Below are positions 1 to 4,527 of a DNA stretch of 10,999 nt, piece after piece; position 1 is the stretch's first letter; each line of letters begins with the position of its first letter. Source of the stretch: Spirochaetaceae bacterium. GTDB lineage: Bacteria; Spirochaetota; Spirochaetia; DSM-2461. The notes beneath the pieces are model-generated. The model worked only from the letters and a program-made list of their open reading frames with translations. It made no database searches and was not told the DNA's origin. The stretch lies in assembly GCA_016342385.1 (NCBI GenBank), contig JAEINM010000100.1, positions 1 to 10,999 of the forward strand, in the 5' to 3' direction. The position numbers were made by a program, and so were the translations under genes.

Positions 1-53
1 CCGGAATCTTTATATATACTTATGAGCAGGAACATTTAAGGAGATCAATGTGA
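1..53 (+). CDS. 3' end of an unidentified upstream gene
   Basis: A reading frame is open from the window edge (first full codon at 3) to a TGA at 51-53. It encodes the tail GIFIYTYEQEHLRRSM. Its stop overlaps the GTG start of the next gene by four bases (GTGA at 50-53), an arrangement typical of translationally coupled genes. The ribosome binding site of the next gene (AAGGAG, 38-43) lies inside it. Only 16 residues are visible, so no family can be named. An open frame this short could arise by chance, but the overlap geometry favours a real gene. Confidence 0.45.
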   Translation, partial: GIFIYTYEQEHLRRSM

Positions 54-412
54 AAAGAACTATTTACATTATATTATTGTTTACAACAATAACAGCAGCA
101 GTTGGTGGAGTCATATCTCTATTCCCCAACAGTAGCGCTTCTTTCACCTCTCTATTAGGTTACAAATCTCTATGCACATTTAATCCGGCATCTGCTCTAT
201 ACTGTTTCCTCTTAGCCGGCAGCAGCTGCTTTATCCGCTCTACTTTTTTTAAATACGAAACAGGGACAGCCTCTGAAAAGATGAAAAAACACATTCATTC
301 TCTCATTCCTTTAGTTTTAATACTGCTTCTTGCCGGGGGAACAACAATCTGGTTTGTTAAAGTTGATAGACAATATACCGATGGCACAACAGAAGCATCT
401 ATAGCAGAATGA
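50..412 (+). CDS. small three-helix membrane protein of unknown function
   Basis: This encodes a 120-residue protein that I do not recognise. The GTG start at 50 is supported by AAGGAG at 38-43, six bases upstream. Hydrophobic segments at about residues 4-25, 46-62 and 85-104 suggest three membrane helices. Between the first two is a segment containing GYKSLCTFNPAS, and helix 2 is followed by a basic stretch with SCFIRSTFFK. The cysteines (42, 52, 60) cluster around helix 2 and could be paired or redox-active, but no CxxC is present. The tail after helix 3 is short and polar. The four-base overlap with the preceding gene suggests co-translation with it. Likely location is the cytoplasmic membrane. 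Function unknown. Confidence 0.7.
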   Translation: MKRTIYIILLFTTITAAVGGVISLFPNSSASFTSLLGYKSLCTFNPASALYCFLLAGSSCFIRSTFFKYETGTASEKMKKHIHSLIPLVLILLLAGGTTIWFVKVDRQYTDGTTEASIAE

Positions 413-424
413 GATTATTATATT

Positions 425-449
425 AATGAGAGGACATAAACCTCATTTT
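425..449 (+). terminator. weak hairpin after the membrane-protein gene
   Basis: GAGG (430-433) can pair with CCTC (441-444) across a 7-base loop. AAT/ATT pairing extends it after a 2-base bulge, and TTTT follows. The stem is short and the T run is poor. It could be an inefficient terminator for the gene ending at 412, or it could be chance. Confidence 0.3.
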
Positions 450-459
450 CCTATATATT
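431..459 (+). promoter_or_regulatory. candidate promoter for the orphan Rpn-tail gene
   Basis: AGGACA (431-436) and TATATT (454-459) are separated by exactly 17 bases. They match the vegetative -35 and -10 consensus at 4/6 and 5/6 positions. The predicted start of transcription, near 466, lies just before the AAGAGG ribosome binding site at 475-480. It overlaps the weak hairpin at 425-449. Such matches are common in AT-rich DNA. Confidence 0.35.
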
Positions 460-488
460 TGAATAATAACGATTAAGAGGAATATGAA

Positions 489-743
489 ATGAACCTTCCC
501 GAAAATGATCCTGAACTCGACAAGTATCTTGGTGAGATATACCAGAACGGAATGAATAAAGGCCTTGAAGTAGGAATAAAAAAAGGGATGTCCCGGGGGA
601 TTGCTCTTGAAAAGGAAAATTTTGATAAACAATTTACCATTACAGCGGGCAAACTGATTAAAGCGGGAATTGATTTTAAAATCATCAGCGATTCCACAGG
701 ATTCACCATGGAGGACCTGAAAGAAATAGAAAAAGACCTTTAA
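489..743 (+). CDS. orphan C-terminal tail of an Rpn/PD-(D/E)XK transposase-like nuclease
   Basis: This encodes an 84-residue protein. Glycines at residues 21, 25, 29, 33 and 37 form a strict G-x3-G ladder (GMNKGLEVGIKKGMSRG), followed by a charged helix. The end is HTH-like, with GIDFKIISDSTGFTMEDLKEI. This is the characteristic C-terminal part of the Rpn family of recombination-promoting nucleases/putative transposases, whose full proteins are about 300 residues with an N-terminal PD-(D/E)XK domain. No nuclease domain is present: only 76 bp separate it from the previous gene. It nevertheless has its own AAGAGG (475-480) eight bases before the ATG and a strong terminator. It may be a decayed remnant or a free-standing small Rpn-S-like protein. 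In E. coli rpnA an internally started C-terminal product is known to inhibit the full nuclease. The family match is fairly sure; its activity is not. Confidence 0.7.
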   Translation: MNLPENDPELDKYLGEIYQNGMNKGLEVGIKKGMSRGIALEKENFDKQFTITAGKLIKAGIDFKIISDSTGFTMEDLKEIEKDL

Positions 744-756
744 AGGGTCTTTTTCT
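728..756. terminator. bidirectional intrinsic terminator between convergent genes
   Basis: This is a perfect 11-bp inverted repeat: AGAAAAAGACC at 728-738 and GGTCTTTTTCT at 746-756, with a 7-base loop. Each strand reads GGTC followed by TTTTT, so it can stop transcription from both sides. It sits between the convergent genes ending at 743 (+) and 773 (-). The TAA stop of the plus-strand gene (741-743) lies in the loop. Confidence 0.8.
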
Positions 757-772
757 ATAGGAGCTGCCTGTC

Positions 773-1681
773 TTAATCCCAGAGTGGAGAGGGATAGACC
801 CCTTCTTCAATTAATCTGGCTATATTTTTCTGAACAAGAGGCTTATCTTCCTGATAGGTGACTCCAAACCATTCGGATTCTGTTCTGAGAACCTTAATAG
901 AACAATTTCCTTTATCTATCATATCACCCAGTATAACGGGAATATAAATTTCTGATTTCACTTCCTTACCCTTTTCTGCCAGGAATTCATAAAAATACTT
1001 TTCAAGGTAGCCAAAGACAGCTGGAGTCAAGCACCAGAAGTTCATGGAAATCGTTTCATCTCCAGTCAGGATCTGTTCATCTTCATCGGGCTGACGACTG
1101 ATAATGGCATCACCTTCCCGGCTGATTTTCACATGTTCTTCAATAGAAGTGAGATTATCATTTTCATCTGTGGTACAAATTCCCCGGGAAACAGATCCGA
1201 AATCCGACAGAGTATTTGTTATGTGATAACCGGCCATGGCAAAATCCGTAGAATCCGCTGAAACATTCTTAAGAAATTCTGCAGTCTTTTTAAAAGAATC
1301 AGCTCCGTAAAAATCATCGGCGTTAATAACGGTAAACGGTGCGTTAACAACATCTCTTGCACAGAGAATGGCCTGTCCGGTTCCCCATGGTTTCTCTCGC
1401 TCTTCTGGAATAACAAACCCCTCAGGAAGGGCAGAATCAAGACCCTGAAAACAATATGTTACTTTAATTTTATCGGAGAACCTGCTTCCGATATATTTTT
1501 TAAAATCTTCTTCAATCGCTTTTCTGATAATAAAAACAACTTCTGAAAAGCCTGCCTTGACGGCATCATAGATGGAATAGTCAATAATGGCCTCTCCCGA
1601 CGGTCCTACCGGTTCAATCTGCTTTATTCCGCCGTAACGGCTTCCCATTCCTGCAGCCATAACAACTAATACTGGTTTCAT
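773..1681 (-). CDS. sugar-phosphate nucleotidyltransferase (NTP_transferase family)
   Basis: This encodes a 302-residue Rossmann-like nucleotidyltransferase that probably joins an NTP to a sugar 1-phosphate to give an NDP-sugar and pyrophosphate, in the cytoplasm. The N-terminal nucleotide-binding signature is clear: MAAGMGSRYGGIKQ (residues 8-21), followed by PSGEAIIDYSIYDA (27-40). KPWGTGQA (97-104) contacts the base in this fold, and NADDFYG (120-126) carries the metal-binding acidic pair. The C-terminal third lacks the left-handed beta-helix repeats of GlmU- or GlgC-type enzymes, so this is the short single-domain form. The ATG is preceded by GAGGT (1686-1690) at a good distance. The exact sugar cannot be read from the sequence. 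It appears to be a single-gene unit facing the orphan Rpn tail. Confidence 0.85.
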   Translation of the reverse strand: MKPVLVVMAAGMGSRYGGIKQIEPVGPSGEAIIDYSIYDAVKAGFSEVVFIIRKAIEEDFKKYIGSRFSDKIKVTYCFQGLDSALPEGFVIPEEREKPWGTGQAILCARDVVNAPFTVINADDFYGADSFKKTAEFLKNVSADSTDFAMAGYHITNTLSDFGSVSRGICTTDENDNLTSIEEHVKISREGDAIISRQPDEDEQILTGDETISMNFWCLTPAVFGYLEKYFYEFLAEKGKEVKSEIYIPVILGDMIDKGNCSIKVLRTESEWFGVTYQEDKPLVQKNIARLIEEGVYPSPLWD

Positions 1682-1722
1682 ATATACCTCAATATTTTTT
1701 TATATTTCTCTTTTTGTGGATA

Positions 1723-1750
1723 ATCTTACCTTTTTTATCATATCTGTCCA
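1723..1750 (-). promoter_or_regulatory. candidate promoter of the nucleotidyltransferase gene
   Basis: On the minus strand, TGGACA (1750-1745, 5/6 to consensus) and TAAGAT (1728-1723, 4/6) are 16 bases apart. Transcription would begin near 1716, giving a leader of about 35 bases with the GAGGT ribosome binding site. This would place the 1700-1897 minus-strand reading frame mostly upstream of the transcript. Confidence 0.4.
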
Positions 1751-1903
1751 ACGGGAATCTTTTAAAACGCTGATAATTTCAAAAAAAATCATTCCGGGAG
1801 CTCTTCCTGCCCAATGAAATACCTTATTCTTTTCCCCTAAGATTTCGCTGATAAAATAGGATCCCCCCAATAATCCGCTAATTAAATTTATGATCAACTT
1901 TGC

Positions 1904-1945
1904 TGATATAATTCAATGGACAAGTTCTGTTTTAAATAATATATT
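1904..1945 (+). promoter_or_regulatory. two candidate promoters of the zinc-ribbon gene
   Basis: A perfect extended -10 element, TG-A-TATAAT, spans 1904-1912 and would start transcription near 1919. A second candidate pairs TGGACA (1917-1922, 5/6) with TATATT (1940-1945, 5/6) at exactly 17 bases. This one would start transcription at about 1952, right at the ATG at 1953. Either makes an upstream ATG at 1890 unlikely to be the translation start. Confidence 0.45.
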
Positions 1946-1952
1946 TTTTAAT

Positions 1953-2225
1953 ATGAGTAATTGTTATTTTTGCGGTGCTTCCCTTGAACCACCCATATAC
2001 AGATCATCAGAATGTCCCGCATGCGGGAAAGATTGTAAAATTTGCCTGAACTGTGAATACTATTCTAAAACGAGTCACTGGGAGTGCAGAGAATCTATAA
2101 AAGAAGATGTAAGAGATAAAGAGAGATCTAACTATTGTGATTTTTTCCGTTTATCGAAAACCAGCAAATCCGAGATAAAAAAGAACGCTTCTCTCGATGC
2201 TTTTAATCAGCTCTTCGGGAACTGA
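1953..2225 (+). CDS. small nine-cysteine zinc-ribbon protein
   Basis: This encodes 90 residues from the ATG at 1953. An in-frame ATG at 1890 exists, but it would add an uncharacteristic AT-rich N-terminus and lies upstream of both promoter candidates. Cysteines are at 4, 7, 21, 24, 28, 31, 34, 45 and 62. C4/C7 with C21/C24 (NCYFCG and CPACGK) look like a classic zinc ribbon. CLNCEYY, then HWECRE, VRDKERSNYCDFF form a second conserved block. As I recall it, short proteins with this pattern (CxxC, CPxCG, CxNCxxY, CRE, V-RDKE-x3-CDxF) occur in several bacterial groups including delta-proteobacteria. Their function is not established. It is likely a cytoplasmic zinc-binding protein. There is no Shine-Dalgarno sequence. 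Its last 23 bases overlap the convergent hydrolase gene. Confidence 0.75.
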   Translation: MSNCYFCGASLEPPIYRSSECPACGKDCKICLNCEYYSKTSHWECRESIKEDVRDKERSNYCDFFRLSKTSKSEIKKNASLDAFNQLFGN

Positions 2226-2916
2226 TTGATTCGAGGAACTCACCCATCATTTTTACGGTTTTATTCTGCTGCTCTTTTTCGCTTATTGTAGATACATTAT
2301 CTCCCTTCTGTCTTCCATAAGAGCCGAATTGAGAATGATTGGCTCCGGGAATTTCCTTGAAAACAGTTTTATCAGGAAGATTATTTAAAGATTCTCGGAT
2401 TTGATCCCGCTCCACCAGACCATCTTCCGATCCCCTGATAGATAAAACAGATATGCTGTGATCCTTTAAAGATTTTTTTTCCACGGGATAAGAGGCAAGG
2501 AGAAAAAGAGCATCAAAAGTTTTGGGGTTTTCATAAATATACGATGCCGCCATGACTCCTCCCAGTGAATGTCCTGCCAGATACCAAGTATCTATATAAT
2601 CATATTCAGCTAATATGATATCGGCGCGATGGCTCCCGAAGATAGCCAGATTAAAGGGCATTTTCTGAATAAAGACCGCTATATTTAACTGATCTGCTAA
2701 TAAAACAGCCAGAGGAATATAGGCCTCGGGCTCTACCAGCCCACCGGGGTAAAAAATGAGAGCTCTATCCATTTCATAACAATTGGGAATAATTGAATAA
2801 GCCTTTCTGATTTCACTGACAGTAACGTTTTCTGAGAACTCTTCTCCATCATTTAATTGAGAAGAAGAACATGATAGTATATGTGAGATGAAAATAAATA
2901 GAATAAGCTTTTTCAT
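2203..2916 (-). CDS. lipoprotein alpha/beta hydrolase
   Basis: This encodes a 237-residue protein with a signal peptide and lipobox (hydrophobic residues 4-14, then LSC with Cys16 as the lipidation site), so it is probably anchored in a membrane facing the periplasm or outside. The alpha/beta-hydrolase fold is shown by YPGG (56-59, oxyanion region), the nucleophile elbow GHSLGG (Ser117), an acid in RGSEDG (Asp165) and the catalytic histidine in PGANHSQFG (His194). The C-terminal YGRQKGD segment followed by TISEKEQQ resembles the PF12695-type hydrolases of about 230-330 residues. The substrate is unknown; an esterase or lipase-like activity is the safest guess. It lies 15 bases after the small membrane protein gene on the same strand, with a modest GGGG ribosome binding site, so the two are probably co-transcribed. 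Confidence 0.85.
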   Translation of the reverse strand: MKKLILFIFISHILSCSSSQLNDGEEFSENVTVSEIRKAYSIIPNCYEMDRALIFYPGGLVEPEAYIPLAVLLADQLNIAVFIQKMPFNLAIFGSHRADIILAEYDYIDTWYLAGHSLGGVMAASYIYENPKTFDALFLLASYPVEKKSLKDHSISVLSIRGSEDGLVERDQIRESLNNLPDKTVFKEIPGANHSQFGSYGRQKGDNVSTISEKEQQNKTVKMMGEFLESISSRRAD

Positions 2917-2931
2917 AATGACTGCCCCAAT

Positions 2932-3201
2932 TTAATAGTAGCGTTTTTCTTCCACTCTTTTATAACTTAAAGCTCCCAGAAGTGCACAAATCAATAAGAT
3001 TCCCACCAGACCTCCCGATAGGATTCCACCGGTAAATAGCAGAGTGAAAGGAAAGAAAAGGACCGCGAGAACTAGGGTAAGAACGGCTTTGATTATAAAA
3101 CCGACACTGGTCAGCAGAATACCTAAGAGAAAAAATATGAATTTGAAAAGGTAAATCCCTCCGAAGAATATGGCAGCTCCCACAATTAAAAGTTCAAACA
3201 T
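2932..3201 (-). CDS. very hydrophobic small membrane protein
   Basis: This encodes 89 residues from the ATG at 3201. An ATG at 3222 would add seven residues, but GGAGGT (3211-3206) lies directly upstream of the 3201 start and inside the longer version, so the shorter form is chosen. Almost the whole chain is hydrophobic, with roughly three membrane stretches (about residues 2-33, 34-55 and 58-79). A glycine-rich segment, TGGILSGGLVGI, opens the third. The end is a charged cytoplasmic tail, YKRVEEKRYY. No catalytic motif is visible and I cannot assign a family. The gene precedes the lipoprotein hydrolase by 15 bases, so a shared transcript is likely. Such hydrophobic proteins are often membrane stress or helper proteins, but nothing here proves that. 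Confidence 0.65.
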   Translation of the reverse strand: MFELLIVGAAIFFGGIYLFKFIFFLLGILLTSVGFIIKAVLTLVLAVLFFPFTLLFTGGILSGGLVGILLICALLGALSYKRVEEKRYY

Positions 3202-3205
3202 ATAT

Positions 3206-3211
3206 ACCTCC
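3206..3211 (-). promoter_or_regulatory. ribosome binding site deciding the start at 3201
   Basis: GGAGGT on the minus strand lies four bases before the ATG at 3201. It is the strongest Shine-Dalgarno match near this gene. The alternative ATG at 3222 lacks one. Confidence 0.7.
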
Positions 3212-3334
3212 ATAAATGACAATGATATATAAGCAAAGACTGTGCCATTTTTCTAGTGTATGAATTATCAGTAGAATCTTCTACAAAAAGCTTCCTTGAG
3301 GGTTTTAATACCAAAAGAAAGGTAAAAATGACCA

Positions 3335-3862
3335 TTACATTTCTATCCCGGTTCTAGCCTCGATCCCCTTATCTATGTAATGCTTTATTTTTTTCATTTC
3401 TGTTACCAGATCTGCCTCATTGAGTAAATCATCAGAAGCATATCGACCTGTGATCACTATTTCACCATGATTCTCATGGGAGTGAATTTTTTGTATTAGT
3501 CTCTTTGAATCTATCAGCTTATAATGGACAGCCGTATTTAACTCATCCAGTATATACAGATCATAAGCATTTTCATCGAGAAGATGAAAAAATAGCTCTT
3601 CTCCATGTAAGGCGGCAATTCGATCTTTTTTTGTCATTTCAGAAAGAAGTTCTCTATCTGTTCCTGTCTGACAGAAATATAACTGATCGGGAAATACTTT
3701 TTGGATTTTGTCCAGAGCTTTTATTTCACTGTATTCACCGTTTTTCAGAAATTGAATTAGACAGACCTTTTTGTCAGCACCAAGAGCTCTTATGGCCAAG
3801 CCCAGAGCTGCAGAAGTTTTCCCTTTACCATTACCAGTATAGTTGTGTATAAAGCCTTTCAT
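3335..3862 (-). CDS. cobO: corrinoid adenosyltransferase (CobO/BtuR type)
   Basis: This encodes a 175-residue cytoplasmic ATP:cob(I)alamin adenosyltransferase, which transfers the 5'-deoxyadenosyl group of ATP to reduced corrinoid to give adenosylcobalamin. The inverted-type P-loop is GNGKGKT (residues 10-16), followed by TSAALGLAIRALG. QFLKNGEYSE (37-46) matches the family's QFxKG-like block. The acidic strand is DLYILDELNTA (101-111), and ITGRYASDDLLNEADLVTEM precedes the family-typical end GIEARTGIEM. Length is normal for the family (about 170-200). The ATG is preceded by AAGGAA. Its nearest functional link is metH, about 5.4 kb away, a cobalamin enzyme that uses methylcobalamin rather than the adenosyl form. 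I see no cobalamin-riboswitch B12 box in the upstream region. Confidence 0.93.
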   Translation of the reverse strand: MKGFIHNYTGNGKGKTSAALGLAIRALGADKKVCLIQFLKNGEYSEIKALDKIQKVFPDQLYFCQTGTDRELLSEMTKKDRIAALHGEELFFHLLDENAYDLYILDELNTAVHYKLIDSKRLIQKIHSHENHGEIVITGRYASDDLLNEADLVTEMKKIKHYIDKGIEARTGIEM

Positions 3863-4078
3863 AATAGGTTCCTTTTATTTTATTTTTACTCAATAATTTT
3901 TCAAAACAACTATTAAATCATGACAATTTTATTCATATATGGCTTAAAAGAACAGTATAAAAAAAAAATTACAAAAAACTTTATGCAATTATTACTAATT
4001 CATAATCAAATAGATTAAAATATAAGTATTGAAGTAAATTTCAAAAGTTAAAGGCTAACAATTAAAGGATGAAGGGAT
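3863..4078. promoter_or_regulatory. AT-rich divergent regulatory region between cobO and the MarR gene
   Basis: This 216-bp region between divergent starts is extremely AT-rich, with A-tracts (for example near 3959-3980). It holds no gene. An imperfect inverted repeat, TATGcAATTA-tta-cTAATTCATA, lies at 3982-4004. Just downstream is TATAAG (4021-4026), a possible -10 element 16 bases after TTCATA (3999-4004). An 8-bp palindrome, CATATATG, lies at 3934-3941. No riboswitch-like conserved boxes are visible. Confidence 0.5.
3982..4004. promoter_or_regulatory. candidate MarR-type operator
   Basis: An imperfect inverted repeat, TATG-c-AATTA / TAATT-CATA, lies 75 bases before the MarR start and overlaps a possible -35 element. 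MarR regulators typically bind AT-rich palindromes of this size and often repress their own gene. One arm has a one-base insertion, so the assignment is tentative. Confidence 0.3.
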
Positions 4079-4519
4079 ATGAAAGAACAGGAATTATCAA
4101 GAGTTTTCATTGAAATACTTCCCATGCTTGACAACTTTTTTTTTAAAGATTTTCAAGATGTGCTGCACCAATACAAACTCAATAAAACGCAACATAAGAC
4201 AATAATAGTCATTGGGACTTTCAATGGATCTCACATGACTGAAATCTGGAAGAGAATGGGGATTACCAAAGGGAACCTCTCCATTATTATTGATTCTCTG
4301 ACAAAACTCGGTTATGTGATCTGTGAAAGACACACTGATGACAGAAGAAAGGTGAGCATTCATCTTTCCGAAAAAGGTGAAAAAATTTACAGTGAAGCAA
4401 TGGAAGAGATAAATGATAATATTAATAGAAAATTATCTGCTATTTCAAAAGAGGAAAAAAACAAATTTATTAATTCCATAAATTTTATCTATGAAATTGC
4501 CGGAAAATTCCCGGATTAA
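4079..4519 (+). CDS. MarR-family transcriptional regulator
   Basis: This encodes 146 residues, a normal length for MarR proteins, which act as dimers. The winged helix-turn-helix is clear: the helices after LNKTQHKTIIVIG (residues 34-46), the recognition helix ITKGNLSIIIDSLTKLGY (62-79), and the wing TDDRRKVSIHLSEKG (86-100). The DDRR motif contacts the minor groove in this family. N- and C-terminal helices would form the dimer interface. AAAGGA (4064-4069) and AAGGG (4072-4076) precede the ATG. It is divergent from cobO and convergent with the antiporter, eight bases away. Likely targets are its own promoter and perhaps a neighbour; the ligand is unknown. There is no cysteine-rich redox-sensing pattern: only Cys82 is present. 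Confidence 0.92.
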   Translation: MKEQELSRVFIEILPMLDNFFFKDFQDVLHQYKLNKTQHKTIIVIGTFNGSHMTEIWKRMGITKGNLSIIIDSLTKLGYVICERHTDDRRKVSIHLSEKGEKIYSEAMEEINDNINRKLSAISKEEKNKFINSINFIYEIAGKFPD

Positions 4520-4527
4520 TGATCTGA

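Noticed and set aside
1700..1897. Minus-strand 65-residue reading frame with partly protein-like composition upstream of the nucleotidyltransferase.
   Set aside because: It starts at TTG without a ribosome binding site, overlaps the candidate promoters of both neighbouring genes, and I recognise no family. A weak internal start (GGAAGAG before an ATG) would give only about 30 residues. It is probably non-coding, though not excluded.
1890..1952. Upstream in-frame ATG extending the zinc-ribbon protein by 21 residues.
   Set aside because: No ribosome binding site; it lies upstream of the extended -10 element; the added residues do not resemble the cysteine-rich family.
1679..3211. Identical start context GAGGTATATATG before two genes (1690-1679 and 3210-3199, minus strand) as a shared regulatory element.
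   Set aside because: It is explained by a Shine-Dalgarno sequence plus an AT-rich spacer; two copies are not enough to claim more.
4500..4514. CCGG-AAAATTC-CCGG dyad at the end of the MarR gene as a terminator.
   Set aside because: Only four base pairs, inside the coding sequence and not followed by a T tract.
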